DNA from: Anthoceros angustus
Taxonomy: Eukaryota > Streptophyta > Anthocerotopsida > Anthocerotales > Anthocerotaceae
Reading direction: 5' to 3'
NCBI GenBank assembly: GCA_010909165.1
Contig: VJWM01000044.1
Location: 186,001-250,000 of the forward strand
Length of the DNA stretch: 64,000 nt
This document shows positions 1-11,399 of the stretch, piece by piece. The notes below the pieces were generated by a model. The model saw only the letters and a list, made by a program, of their open reading frames with translations, ran no database searches and was not told the origin of the DNA. How positions within the stretch are numbered: position 1 is the first letter of the stretch; each line of letters begins with the position of its first letter. Position numbers and translations under genes: made by a program.

Positions 1-340
1 AGTAAATTTATCCAAACAGGAAATCACTCCTCTACCCTAAGGAAGGAAGTGCATAAGATCCAAATGGGTATTCAAGATCAAGCACATAGCTGATGGGAGT
101 ATAGAGCGATACAAGGCAAGGCTAGTGGGGAAGGGATATACACAAGTGCCAGGTATTGACAATATTGACACTTGCTCCCCTATTGCTAAGATCACATTCA
201 TTTGTATACTCTTAGCAATAACAGCTACCATGGATCTGGAGATACCCCACATGGATGTCCAATCTGCACTTACTTGGTATGTTAAGATTGACAAGTTCTT
301 CCAAGCTAGAGGTTTCAAGAAAACCAATGGAGATTGAAAA
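1..340 (+). pseudogene. Ty1/copia reverse transcriptase fragment
   Basis: A translated stretch from about position 60 carries the copia reverse-transcriptase signature around [14 protein letters not shown], followed by the usual segment ending near PHMDVQSAL. It then breaks off into unrelated codons and a stop near 335. The catalytic YVDD region is missing, and the next recognisable sequence is RNase H, so an internal deletion has removed most of the reverse transcriptase. The element begins outside the window, so its 5' LTR cannot be seen. Confidence 0.8.
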
Positions 341-419
341 ATCTATGTGAAGAGAGTGGCAGAGTCCATGATGATCATTGTTGTCTATGTAGATTTATGG
401 CTAACCCTGGACAACAGTA

Positions 420-980
420 GTTTCAAGCTGTGAAGAGAATAATGAGGTACTTGAGTGGTACAAAGCATTAGAATTTGGTGTATCAACATGAACATCAACA
501 GGAAGTTCGAGCGGTAGGATATTGTGATTCAGACTGGGCACAAGATGTTGATAGTCGCAAGTCTACGATTGGATATGTGTTTATGTTGAATGAGGGAGCC
601 ATTTCTAGGAATAGTAGGAGACAACCTAATGTGGCTCTATCCTCTACAGAAGTATAATATATGTCAACATGCTCTGCAGTCATGGAGGCGATATGATTAC
701 ATAACTTACTAGAGGAGATGGGATTCAAGCAGAAGGAAGCAACAACAATCTTCAACAACAATCAAGGTTGCATCTTCTTAGCCAAGAATGTAACTTTTCA
801 TGCTAGAACCAAGCACATCGAAGTGAAACATCACTTTGTAAGAAAGAAGGTAAAGTCAAAAGAGGTAAAGCTAGAGTATTGTCCAACATGAGACATGCCG
901 GCAAATATTTTGACCAAAGGCTTGACTTTAGATAAACATGTTAGGTTTAGCAAGGTGCTAGGCCTAAGGGAACAATTTTG
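420..980 (+). pseudogene. Ty1/copia RNase H fragment
   Basis: The reading matches the copia RNase H domain: VKRIMRYLSGTKH, then GYCDSDWAQDVDSRKST, then ALSSTEV, KHIEVKHHFVR and the closing ADILTKGL-like motif near 900-925. Several in-frame stops interrupt it (after ALSSTEV near 655, and near 695 and 890). It is therefore a dead copy, and it continues the element whose reverse-transcriptase remnant lies just upstream. Confidence 0.85.
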
Positions 981-982
981 AT

Positions 983-1610
983 ATGTTGAGTGCCAGTGTT
1001 AGAAGTGATTTATTACAACATATCAAAATATGTTATGAAGAGTGCCCTAAATGCAGGTTATGAAGAGTGCCCTAAAAATAACAAACTTGAAAGTCATGCA
1101 TGTCTAGAAAGTATATTCTAGCAAGCCCAAAAGTAAAAGGCAAGTAAAGTGACTAGTAGGATTCAAGGTCAAGTAACCAATAGGATTCAAGGTCAAGTAA
1201 TCAATAGGATTCAAGATCAAGTGACCAATAGGATTCAAGGCTTGGACTATATAAGGCCAAGCCCACCTATATATGGGGTGTGGTGTGTGTAGGTGTGCAT
1301 ATAACTCATATTGTATGGGAGTGTTGTGTTCCTTCTTTATAAAGCCTCAGCTCTTCTCATTGTTTTCTATACTGCAAAGCATGAGTATCATCCACATCAT
1401 CAAAGGCAGTGTCCTAGAAAATGTCTCTTAGATATATGTCCCTATGCCAAGAAAATATCCCTTTGTCTTATGTCCCTACTCCAAGATTGGAGATACAAAA
1501 AATCCGACCTCCTTTTGATCCCCTTAGTCATATGTCCATACACCAAGATTGAAGATATAAAAAATCCGACCTCGTTTTGATCCTTCGCGATCTCCAAAGA
1601 CGCTGTCAAG
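983..1610 (+). mobile_element. Probable 3' LTR of the copia element
   Basis: Non-coding DNA follows directly after the end of the copia polyprotein. It has a TATA-like ctatataagg at 1246-1255, internal short tandem repeats and no host gene. Position and promoter-like content fit a 3' LTR beginning near the TGTTAGAAGTG at about 998. The exact borders are a guess, because the matching 5' LTR is outside the window. Confidence 0.45.
1150..1236 (+). repeat. Short tandem repeat, about 24 bp, 4 copies
   Basis: The phrase 'aggattcaaggtcaagtaac' recurs about every 24 bp with small changes, just upstream of the TATA-like box in the putative copia LTR. It could be the duplicated enhancer block often seen in LTRs; that role is inference. 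Confidence 0.8.
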
Positions 1611-1614
1611 GATA

Positions 1615-1750
1615 GTCTGGGACTAAAAAGCCATGGCCTACATTTCAGCAGCAGGCAATGTTTGAAAGACGAGTGCTCTGAAGTCTGGGACTAAAAAGCC
1701 ATGGCCTACATTTCAGCAGCAGGCAATGTTTGAAAGACGAGTGCTCTGAA
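1615..1750 (+). repeat. 68-bp perfect tandem duplication
   Basis: A 68-bp unit starting gtctgggactaaaaagcc occurs twice head to tail (1615-1682 and 1683-1750) with no differences seen. It lies between the copia remnant and the next candidate gene. The lack of divergence suggests a recent slippage or an assembly duplication. Confidence 0.9.
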
Positions 1751-1807
1751 GCGCCGGTGCGTGTGCAAGTTCATCACATCACTGTGCAGATCGTGGTCAA
1801 TGCTCTC

Positions 1808-2695
1808 ATGAAGTGCCTAGGGCTGCTCACTTTCCTGACAACTACGTTCTTCAATAAGCTGTCTACTAGAGGCTAGGGCCCAGTGATCATCTGTTCCAAG
1901 TTCTTTTTAGTTCTCTTTTGTGCAGTGGTTGGACTTATCCACTCTCGGGGAGAACCGCCAGCCGATTGGGAACTTGTCTACAACGATGCTGCCATCTATC
2001 CCTACGCCTCCACTTTAAGATGCATCCCAGAATCTGGCAGTACTAGTATTCAAATTCGCACCTGCATGGCCACCGTACAGGTGTATTGCGCAGGCGCCTT
2101 CCTGCGAGTTTTTTGCGACACCGACCAGTTGCCGGAAGTGAAATCGATGTATGGCACCGGCAGTCGCAATTTGTAGATCTTTATTCACGTACTCGGTTCA
2201 ATTTCGAAATCAGGGTGGACATGTCAGTGGCAGCAGTAGTTGAGAAATCAACCTGCGTCCCTCTTGGCTACTACTAACCTGTGCGTGGTCCAAGTTGCCA
2301 AATGGTCGTGCCTTTTGGACAACCCCAATTTCGTTTTCGCCGTCTCCCAGAAGGGGAGCAGCAACCTATACTACTTCCAGTTCCACGCGTCCGCCCCATC
2401 GTCCCAGGCAACGTGCCTGGACAACCACTGCGGCTACCCGGGAGGGCACGTCATCCAATACCCCTGCTACTTTGACGGCAGCCAGGTGTTCCATCTCCAG
2501 AACGTAGGCAAGGCCCATGGTTGCCCCGATTATTGGGACGTTTTCCGCATAATCGGTGTCACGAACTCGTTTGGCCCGTGCCTCACCACCGGACCAGAGC
2601 ACATCAATAGCCAACTTTGCACCGCCTTTGTCACCGATCCCACACAGACTTTCCTCATCCGCCCCAATGCAGCCCGATTCAACTCCACCACTTGA
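1808..2695 (+). CDS. Possible small secreted cysteine-rich protein (uncertain model)
   Basis: Two open blocks look coding. The first (about 1883-2137) has a hydrophobic stretch, FFLVLFCAVVGLIHS, that fits a signal peptide, followed by several Cys residues. The second (about 2240-2695) has CLDNHCGYPGGHV, YPCYFDGSQVFHL and further Cys residues before a TGA stop. A plausible intron runs from a donor after 2137 (gaa|gtgaaa) to an acceptor ending at 2239. An ATG at 1808 opens MKCLGLLTFL but meets a TAG in the same frame before the hydrophobic stretch, so the true start is unresolved. The Cys/QxF pattern faintly recalls ricin-B-type lectin (beta-trefoil) folds, but I do not claim that family. It may be a decaying copy. 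Confidence 0.35.
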
Positions 2696-2699
2696 TCAA

Positions 2700-3690
2700 G
2701 AAACCGGCGCTAGCGGTGGAGCTTAACCGCTAACGTTAGGGTACAGCCTGGCCAGGGTTTGAATAGTGCAATGCACTGGGCTCCAGGCTCCAGGCTATAG
2801 ACCTATTATACGTGTTCGGTTTTCAGATAAGACTCTACGCTTTCTATTTGTAAGCCTTGTGGGTGTAGTGAGGTCTTGTGCTCTTTTCAGTTTTCATAGA
2901 CCTTTCAATGTGAAGGCAGTATTTGCAAAGATATTTTGCCTGTCGGTTTCCCCTTTCCTTTCACAAGGGGCAATATCCTTGCCAGTAATGCGACCCGGTG
3001 CTATGGGCCTTCACAAGTACAGAAATAGCATCCCTGTTTTCGCTATGGTTCAGAGCCTGGGAGCAAAGTCGCTGGACGACAGCTGAACTAAAACAGCAAA
3101 CCCCCAACCTACATTGATCCTCCGCTGTTGCACTCAGTGCTCTCCCGCCTAGCCAGGTAGCCTGAAGCTTGAGGGGTATTGAGATCGAGGTCTGTTTGTG
3201 CTGTTTGAGAATACTTCAAACATTCGACAGTCCACCGCCCAGTGCCGGAAAATGCAGCCCTGGGCGTAGAGAGCGTGGGGTCCAAAAGCCGGTCCCTTAC
3301 TTCACAGGCATGCTGCACTTGGGCATCCCTTCAGGGTAACGTTGATTCCATGAAGGGAACCGTTAATGCAATCAGGATACGAAAGTTTGTACTGGCCAGC
3401 ATTGCAAGGAAGGCCACTCGTTCAATTCGCAAACGATGGCAAACTTAGAATCATGAACCATTCCATAGAAAAGCCGATAGAAGTTGTGGGGCCACTTAGA
3501 CTTAAACGTCTTTCAACTCTACTAGGTAATATCTGACAAAATCCCATCGAGTGTAAGAAGTCAATACATGGAGCTAAATGTCTCCACACTTCAAATAGTG
3601 GGAAAAAAATGTCCAAAGTTTCCCAAGCTGGAGCGTCTGGCATATAAGAACCGACCAACCTCAATACTCATAGTACGTGTCCACGAATCC
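2700..3690. other. Intergenic, no gene recognised
   Basis: Short overlapping reading frames occur on both strands, but none has a recognisable domain, a consistent splice pattern or a signal peptide. It is mixed-composition DNA between the putative secreted-protein gene and the 3' end of the VDAC gene, and the right end probably holds the VDAC 3' UTR. Confidence 0.6.
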
Positions 3691-3691
3691 G

Positions 3692-5166
3692 TCAGGGCTT
3701 GAGAGCCAAAGCCAAACCAAGTTTCGCACTCTTGTCAAGGGCCTTAGTATCAACCTCTCCGGAGATGGTAACCAACGACTTAGGCCTGAACTCATGCTGC
3801 AGAAGAGCTGCCACTTTCCCGTGGTTGGTCGCCCGGGCTTTTGCCGTAGTCAAAGCATCCAACTCGTACAAGCCACCCACAGTGAAAGTGTTCTCTTTCT
3901 TCGAAAACTTGTGCGCAATTTCAACCGCAATTGTTGTCCGCGTAGCAGGACTGACGTTGTGCAAATACGAAGCCTTGAGTGTGTCACCTTTATCAGACCT
4001 GCACAACAAAACTTTCAGGCAATGAATCTCCACTTCCACCACCTAACCAAAAAGTAACGATGAATATCGACACCTATCCTTCCGAAATCCCGGCAGAAGC
4101 CATTCGGAAAACAGCCTCAATGCGTTCCATCAGTAAGGTACAGACTTACAGGACAAGGGCAGCACTGAAATCTGGTTTTGTGAATCCCAGGCCTGCGCTG
4201 TACTTCGTCAAGGTTGCTGAAGCAGTGTCAAAACCCAATTCTCCACCCAAGGAGAAACCTTCACTACCAACAGCTCCAGCAATATCCAAAACAGGGGCGG
4301 CGGTAAGGCCAACACTGGTGGCAATAGCCGCATAATCATGCGCATACTGAAGCTCCACCTGCACACAGCCACTTCACATAAATCAATACAGAAGGACTGG
4401 CAAGGCCTCTCAGCACTACCGACGTACTGCCTACAACCTCGGAAGAGTAACCAGGAGGAAAAATATCGCCGAGTATCAACAAATGGCATCTCAGGTCCAA
4501 CTGATATCAGACCTGAACCATGACATCGAGGAAAAAACTTCCAACATAGAATTGTTCCACGAGGTCATACCTTGCCAGACTTCTGGTCAGGAATAGTGAA
4601 AGTCACAATGGACTTGGCTCCTTGAGCAAATTCATCGATGGTAAGAGTGGTGTGGACCTGTCCAAACAGAAATTGACAGCCGTTTCAACTCCATCACAAC
4701 TGCTGCACACTGAAGCCCTTAGAGTGCAATATGAGAGGAAACCCTACGTTGGACTTGGTGTCGACTTTAATATCAGCCGTGAGGTTCTTGTTCTTGAACG
4801 AGGTATTCACATCACCATTGACAGCTTCCCCTTTCTTCAAAACCGTTGTTGTGAAAGACTGCACAACAAAAACAGCCTCATCTGAGATACTCTTCTAAAC
4901 ACCTCCAAAACGCGGCTTCCAACATCCCAAGCAACGTCCCAAGCTCACCAGCCCCGCAGAGGTTGTCGTGGTCACAGTAAACTTGTGATCATGATTGTAG
5001 TCCTTGTGGAGAATATCTGCAAGAGCCGGATGCGCTCAGATGGGATGCATGCAGCACATCCGGCCAGGGCTGAAAGATGAAATGATCGAGAGGCAAGAAG
5101 CGCGTGAGGAATCCAACCTTTGGCCTTCTTCCCAATGTCACCGAACAGCCCTGGACCCTTGCCCAT
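3692..5166 (-). CDS. VDAC: Mitochondrial outer-membrane porin (VDAC), six exons, intact
   Basis: This encodes a voltage-dependent anion channel, the beta-barrel pore that passes ATP, ADP and other metabolites through the mitochondrial outer membrane. Exons read on the minus strand: 5166-5118, 5016-4949, 4858-4748, 4657-4571, 4358-4150 and 3998-3692. All introns are GT-AG and phases join exactly, giving 831 nt, or 276 residues, the usual length of plant VDACs. The N-terminus MGKGPGLFGDIGKKAKDIL is the family's amphipathic helix. Later blocks KNKNLTADIKVDTKSN, VELQYAHDYA and the C-terminal QHEFRPKSLVTISGEVDT with final LALALKP are family landmarks. The ATG at 5166 matches the N-terminus of family members. 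No frameshift or stop is present, so the gene is probably functional. It lies tail-first next to a possible secreted-protein gene and shares no obvious pathway with its neighbours. Confidence 0.93.
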
Positions 5167-5209
5167 GTCGGTAGGACGCTCTACGGCGAGACCTGGGGGT
5201 TCGCTAACA

Positions 5210-5510
5210 GCCGGCCAGGAGCTAGCTGCTTGCCAGAGCACAGCGCAGATCTACTGCTCGCCTCCCTCACGCAGGCGGAGAAGGGCCGGCTGCCCTAATG
5301 AGAAAACGGCGACGCACGTGAAAAGGACGCCGTCCTCCCTCTTTCGCGACACCTTCGGAGCGACCTGCGGGGTCGTTGGCAGACTGGCCACAAAGCTAAG
5401 CTGCTTGCCAGAGGACACTCCAGATCTGCTGCTCGCCTCTCTCTCGTATGGAGGTCGAGAAGGGCCGGCCGGCTGCCCTAATCAGAACAATGCATGAGGA
5501 CTGGAAGCAG
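5210..5510 (+). repeat. Imperfect tandem duplication upstream of VDAC
   Basis: A block around 5215-5300 (gctgcttgccagag ... gagaagggccggctgccctaat) recurs at about 5398-5488 with modest divergence. It lies just 5' of the VDAC start on the opposite sense, so it could affect the VDAC promoter or 5' UTR; that is inference. Confidence 0.7.
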
Positions 5511-6682
5511 GAGAGGAATCTTGTGGGATATCGGAGTACGTACAGTATGGTCAATTCAGAGCGTGGAGGTTACGATTATTTCTCTTACGCAATACATAAA
5601 ATGTTGATAATCAGTACTGTATGACGCACACTGTGCAAGGAAACAAGTAGAACAAGTAATTTGTCCCCCGGAAACAAATGGATTACCACGTCCTTAATCC
5701 CTGCCGGCAGCATACAGGAAGGTGTATCCTCTTCAAGGAATATGCCGCCAGTCTGTGACACCGCAGCACGACCCATACGAATGCCAGTCGACTCGTAAGG
5801 ACCGCCTACCTTTGCCTACCTTTTCCAGCCCTAATTTTCATTGCTGCTGTGTTCGCGTTCTGGCTTGGCTACTCATCGCCAGATTTGGCGGCCGAAGTTT
5901 GTGAGCTGCCGGCGTTTTCACGAAGGGATCAAGAAGCAGATATTTTGCTGATCTCGATTGATCTTCCGGAGCTCTGGATAGGAACATCTGCATTCGAGTC
6001 TTGTCGTCGTGGAAACGCACTAATTGACAAGGTTTGGTGTAATCAGTTAGCTTAATCTGTCGAATGCGAAGTCAGTCTGGGAAGATCTGCTTCACTGTCT
6101 TTCCCAGCAAGTGCCTTTTGCTAGTCACACTTTTGATTCCTCGCTTGCATCGTTTCAATTGCAGTCCTCGCTTCACCATGCCATTCTATCAAGTGAACAG
6201 CGGAGGGTGTCGAATATCGTGCAACGTGATGCAGACATAGACGTCCAAAGAAAACCTGCTTGATCCCACTGTGGAATCAGCGAGAACTCCTAGACAGAGA
6301 GGTAGACTGAACGTGGAGAGGCACCGCAACGTTCTTTGAATTCACCGTCCCCAACTGAGCCTATTACGTTCGCAGCTGTAATTAGAACATATGAAACAAG
6401 AGCTTGCATACAGTTTCCAAACATAATGGTAAGGATATACATTATGGATTCTTAATGGAATTGCAAGACCCTGTTTATTTCGTGGCAAATTCCCCGTCCT
6501 GGTGGTGGTGGTGGTTGTCATTGCATAAGGAAAAGAGCTTTTGGGAAAACGCTCGCCCGAGTCCATTTGGAAGACAGGGCCTTCTCATTAGAAGATCCTC
6601 GGCAGATACCAATTGAAGCACAATTTCCACAGAAAGTGCACGGTGAAAAGAGCAACCCACGAAGCAGGCTCTTCTTCGTATA
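5511..6682. other. Intergenic, no gene recognised
   Basis: No reading frame here has a recognisable domain or convincing splice structure. The left side is upstream of VDAC (read leftwards) and the right side is downstream of PDAT, so the interval probably contains the VDAC promoter and the PDAT 3' UTR. Confidence 0.6.
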
Positions 6683-6721
6683 ATCCATCCAATCCAATCC
6701 AATCCAATCCAATCCAATCCA
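6683..6721 (+). repeat. (AATCC)n microsatellite
   Basis: About seven copies of the pentamer aatcc, the first slightly altered, lie just beyond the PDAT stop codon and so probably in its 3' UTR. Confidence 0.9.
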
Positions 6722-6730
6722 ACGGTGCCG

Positions 6731-9390
6731 CTACACCTTCAGAGGGATGCGATCGGCCCACTTCTGGAGGTCAGAGTACAGACGGTCACCCCCAATTTCC
6801 TCTCCAGAAGCCCCTGCGACAATCCGCAAGACGTCGTCTAACAGACCGAAGTTCCCTAACACATCCACATGGCTGCCACTCTGCGTGCCACGGCCTTCCA
6901 AAATCATGTTGGAAGGGGGTGCATGGTCGTATTCTCGGACATAAGTGGCAGCCCCAGAAGGGTTGTACTTGGTTTTACCTCGCCATCCTTTGGCACACAT
7001 GAAGCCTGCACTCAAGGTGGGGACAGTCTCATCTCCGTCCACAAAATGCACACCACCCTTGAGGCATCCTTCGGAGTCGCCATCTGCAGATGTGTCAATG
7101 CGGAAAGGAATGTAGCACGTGTCGCTTGAAGGGGAAAGTTTGTATATGTAGGACCTCTCGGTGAGGATGCCTGTCCCGTACATGCAGAATACCTCCATTT
7201 CTGGAGCGTTCGGCAGCCTGCATGGACAGGAAGAGTTTCTTGTTGTCAATACAGCTGGACGGTGGTGATAAGAAAAGAAGAAGCTTGCATTGTGCGGCAC
7301 TTACGTGGTTTCCAAAGGATTCGACCAGTATTTGTGATGGTCATACTTGGAATCTGATGGATCCTCGGCGACACCATAAGACCAAGTGGCGTCTGCACGC
7401 TGCATCATCCTGGGAGCCACAACTCTGAGCAGATCCAGGATTGAGCTGGATGTGTAGATGCCATGATTCTCAACCGCCTGGATAACATCCCAGCTTATAT
7501 CATGGTATTCAGTCCAGACTTCTCCACAGGAAATGTTGGCTTTCCCAGTCACTGCGCCTGTCTTCACCATATCCTGCACATACCCACGTCCCTTCTTTAG
7601 ACAGGATAGCTCAACTTGTCTGTAAGGTGAGGTGAGAACTTGAGGATGTTAACTTTCACCTTAACGGCCTGAAGATCCCCTTTGAGCACATCCTTTGATG
7701 GGAGATGTGCAGCACTCTTCCCGAAGGACACTATTCGCCCATAATGTGGCAATGGCTTCCCGTGAGCTCCCACTGCGATCTGTGTGGAGTTGTCTACGGA
7801 GGTAACAGCACACTCGTGTGTCTCCTCGACCTTACTTTTCTTGAGAGCACAGTCATATCCCTCTTCAGGAGACCAGTCAGCCCCACCCCACACAACCTCT
7901 CCACCTCTTGGCAGCATAGACATGGTAGCATCCCAGGTTCGTGTTACACGCATCATATGTTGCAAAGTCTGGAGGCCAAACAGATCACTGTCCAACACTC
8001 CGGGTGCAATAGCCCTGTTCCAGAACAAAAGATTTCCCATAAACTCCCCGCCAGCGCTGCAGAAAAGCGAACAGTGAACCGTACTAACAATCCTCACCTG
8101 GCGACTGCAATGTCTTTGGCCTCAGCTGAGAAGAGCCCCGTGAACGCCTTAGGAACTCCCAGGAAGGGACCTCCGATGTTCAATATGGTCTTGAGGTACT
8201 TGGCACACCATGTGGGACCCCCTCCTCCTCCCATGGGAAGGGGAGCCTCAACCCACTTCATGAAATGCAGAAAGTAGAGCGAGCCCATGGAGTGCGGAAT
8301 GACCACCACCTTCTGCTGCTCGTTGGTATTATAGAGGAGCTCTATTGTGCTCTTCATCCGGCTCAGTGATCTGTCACGAACCTGCTCACATACCGTCGGA
8401 CAGAATCAATCAAAGCAGACCCAACACCACGCAGCTCACATCTTGCAAGAAGATCAAACGAGCTTCAGGAAGTGAAAGCGAAGCATGTTCCAGTACATGC
8501 CTCGGTGTTCTGAAACGATAAACGCCAGTCATAAGCTGCCATGTACAGTGATCGCTCCTCGTACCCAAGACGAGCCAGGTTTTCAATCAGCACAGCCCAC
8601 ACAAAATATCCAGGAGCAAAGTAGTCCGCCGCAACCAGCCCTGACACAGGCCTCACTCTAACCCCCTGGGGATCCAACCCAGTCTCATTGTTCAACTGCA
8701 TATGCTCCATCCAGCACTTGGGCCTGCCAAGCACCAACCACGGTACCGTCAACATCACACAATGCAGACCACAACTGCAAAGCTGCAGCTGCATGTCAAA
8801 GCTCCACCCCACATGCAGTAGCAGCTGCAACCTCAACAATTACACCTCTTGTAAACCTCCCCAAACGTGCCCCCCCACAGCCGCTTCCGGAACAGACCCT
8901 CCATGCAGGGATGCCCCTCCCAGAGCTCCAGGCCCCCAGTCACGATCCCTGGCACGAACACCACGGGATGCTTGGCCCGCAGCCCCTCCTTGGCCAGCCT
9001 GAGCCCCGGAGGATCCGGCAGCGGGCCCGTGATGACCTCAGTCACATACTGCGGCAGCGAAGGCAGCGCATTGTAGATAACCAGGATCAACCACCACGTG
9101 AAGCAGCCATACCCAATGAGCCAGCAGCAGGAATCCAGGCACCACTTCACCCCGCACTTCCTGCGGGGCTTTCCCTTCGACCCGGGCCCAGCCAAAGGCA
9201 CAGCCACTCCCTGCTGCTGCCCTTGCTGCTGAGGCTCCCCCTCCTTCCCCTCCTTCTGCTCCTGCTGCTGGGGCTTGGCCTCCTTGCCATTCCCAGCTTT
9301 GGGCTCCTTCGGATCTTTAGCCCCCACTGCTGCTCCCGCTTCTTGCTCCTTGTCCGCATTGTTCACCGAGCCCTTGCGCTTGCGCAACAT
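6731..9390 (-). CDS. PDAT1: Phospholipid:diacylglycerol acyltransferase (PDAT), six exons, intact
   Basis: PDAT moves an acyl chain from the sn-2 position of a phospholipid to diacylglycerol, making triacylglycerol at the ER. Exons on the minus strand: 9390-8846, 8723-8501, 8381-8098, 8014-7660, 7573-7305 and 7217-6731, totalling 2163 nt, or 720 residues, somewhat longer than the roughly 670 of seed-plant PDAT1. The N-terminus is a Lys/Glu/Gln-rich cytosolic tail followed by a membrane segment (CWLIGYGCFTWWLILVIY). Then come the conserved PQYVTEVITGPLPDPPG, FVPGIVTGGLELWEG, the lipase elbow PHSMGSLYFLHFMKW (catalytic Ser), VDGDETVPTLSAG (probable catalytic Asp) and GTQSGSHVD (probable catalytic His). 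Intron 2 (after exon QNTE, donor gcatgt at 8500-8495) uses GC instead of GT and joins VRDRSLSR exactly. The extended low-complexity tail is the main oddity. A gypsy element lies about 0.5 kb upstream. Confidence 0.95.
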
Positions 9391-9890
9391 CTCCGCCGAT
9401 CCTCGTCACGCCAGCTGGGAACACGCAGATGTCAAGGCGCCCGCAGCTGCTGCAGGGAGGATGGACTCGCAGGGAAAAGGATGCGGCCCGGCCCGCATCC
9501 CGGCCCCGCCCCACATGGCAGCAAGCTGCCAATGCGAAGTTTTATATAGTCAGGGCGAGGGAGAGAGGCAGAGGAGGAGGGAGGGCAGTGGCACACACCG
9601 GCATCCGCCCTTACCGGACGTTGGACTTGGCATCACGTGTTAGCGCACACAACACGCCCCTGGTGGAGAACCCGGAAACAACCAAGACCCGAGCATTTCG
9701 GAATCCGTTTCCAGGTGAATCCAGAAGGTTTGAGACACGCGTCACTGATGCCACGTGAGCTTGTCTGCCTCCTAAACTCTGTTCAGGCAAGCAAGGAAAC
9801 GAAACGAAAAGGCAATCTCGGCCTATACGCTAGGTGTAGTCGAGGCCGGTTACAAAATGGACAGCGAGATAGGTGGGATAGCAGAGCGTA
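9391..9890. other. PDAT 5' flank
   Basis: About 500 bp lie between the PDAT start codon and the first sign of the gypsy element. The part nearest the gene holds a purine-rich gagggagagaggcagaggag block at 9557-9585. It probably contains the PDAT 5' UTR and promoter. No 5' LTR of the gypsy element is recognisable here. Confidence 0.5.
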
Positions 9891-9970
9891 GGGTATTGGT
9901 ATCATGGAGTCGCTGGATGGAGAAAAGAGCAAAACTCCGTTGGTGTAGAAGGGGGCTAGCCATAATGTAA

Positions 9971-10798
9971 GTGGATTCGTTGCGAGGGGGGAGTAATGGT
10001 TGGAAAATAATGGCCATGATGGAATTGCTTTTGCCAATGGTGCTAGGACTTTTAAGTCTATGGTGCAAGATGTACCAAAATGATGCCCAACTCACTTTTG
10101 CATCTTGGTACGCTCTTACTTGGTGGAGAACTTATGTTCAGAGTACTGAGCAAGGTAATAGAGTGGAAACTATTTCCACCTGGGTAGAATTCAAAGATGC
10201 ACGGCAACTTCAATTCCAGCCAACTAATGCATCTATGCTAGCAAGAAGGATGCTAGAGAATGTGAAGCACACAGGAATGTTGCGGCAGTATGTGAGTGAA
10301 TTTAGCACAGCTGTGTTACAATGCCCTGATATGCAGGAGGTGGATAAGCTCCATAGGTTTTATAGTGGACTCAAGAGGTGGGCTCTGGATAGAATTCAGA
10401 TGACAAAACCTCAAACTCTGCGAGGGGCTATTGTAGCTGCAGATGCGATACTTGACACAAGTCGTGCCGAGGAAGCACCATTGTCTTTCAGAGGAAGGTA
10501 TCCAAGATCTTTTCAGGGAAGATCAAGAGGTAGAGGAAGAGCCACCAACACTGGGCATATTGGAACAAATGAAAATGTTGGTAGAGGCAGAGGAAGAGGA
10601 AGAGGAGCCAATAGAGGTCGTGGCCGTGGAAGCCAAAGGACGACAGGCCCTCAATTTGGTGCGTGCTTCAGTTGTGGAGAGCAAGGACATTTTGCGAAAG
10701 ATTGTCCGCATGCTGGGAATTCCCAACTGAATGTGATAGCCGCCAATCCTCAAGCTCCGGGACTTAGGATTCAGGAGCTTTCTGCAGAGCCCAAATGA
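9971..10798 (+). pseudogene. Gypsy gag with CCHC zinc knuckle
   Basis: This is the longest intact block of the gypsy element, about 275 codons. It has the retrotransposon gag core (FASWYALTWWRTYV ... WVEFKDA ... LRQYVSEF ... KLHRFYSGLKRW). An Arg/Gly-rich region follows, then a single zinc knuckle, CFSCGEQGHFAKDC. The protein would form the particle and bind RNA. The exact start codon is not clear, and downstream domains are broken, so the whole element is counted as dead. Confidence 0.85.
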
Positions 10799-10859
10799 TG
10801 CCAGTGGCCACATGTTGTTGTGACAGCATGTGGTGAGTCATCTAGTGTCAAGGATGACA

Positions 10860-11307
10860 CTATTTTGAGGGAAGGTGGAGCCCTTATGTATATATGTGGG
10901 AAGATGAATGGCTTAGAAGTAGAGTTATTGTTGGACTCGCCACCCACAATTTCATAACTCCTCGCAAGGCGAAAGAGCTTGGGCTAGAATGGGCTAGTAC
11001 TTCCGCGCCATATGGAATCAAGCAAGCTAAAGGAACTCTGCTTTTCTTGGGTGAATTGCATGGAGTAAAGCTGCAAATAGAAGCGTGGGAAGGATACATG
11101 AGTTTCACAGTTGTAGACATGGATGACCATGATGTTATCTTGGGTCTAGAGTGGATGAAATCCAATGAAGTGCGTGTAGATGTGAAGTCCCGCACCATTG
11201 AGATATTGAAGAATGGAAAGCACAAGGTGGTTTGTGCTAATCTTAGTCAGAAGCTTGAGATGTGCTCAGTACAGTTGATTTCAAAAGAGAGCTCAAGCAG
11301 GACATAA
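10860..11307 (+). pseudogene. Gypsy aspartic protease, frameshifted at the active site
   Basis: The segment GKMNGLEVELLLDS leads into the active site, where family members read DSGATHNFI. Here the frame shifts within the motif (about 10936-10942), and the matching THNFITPRKAKELGL continues in another frame. The flap and later block VVDMDDHDVILGLEWMK is well kept. The frameshift falls exactly at the catalytic Asp loop, so no active protease can be made. Confidence 0.75.
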
Positions 11308-11399
11308 GACAAAAGAAGGAGCTTTATCTAGTTATGCTCCAGGATTAGAGGATGGTCTTGAGGAAGAATCCTCAGAACAGAAAGACATCCCGAAGGAAT

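Noticed and set aside
1883-2695. Ricin-type lectin gene
   Set aside because: Only loose Cys and QxF spacing is shared; no complete repeat set or catalytic domain is present, so it is left as an unrecognised secreted protein.
7700-8280. A plus-strand open frame of 190 codons
   Set aside because: It is antisense to conserved PDAT exons 3 and 4 and has no domain of its own.
8911-9549. A plus-strand open frame of 212 codons
   Set aside because: It is antisense to PDAT exon 1, whose low-complexity Gln/Glu/Lys codons keep the other strand open.
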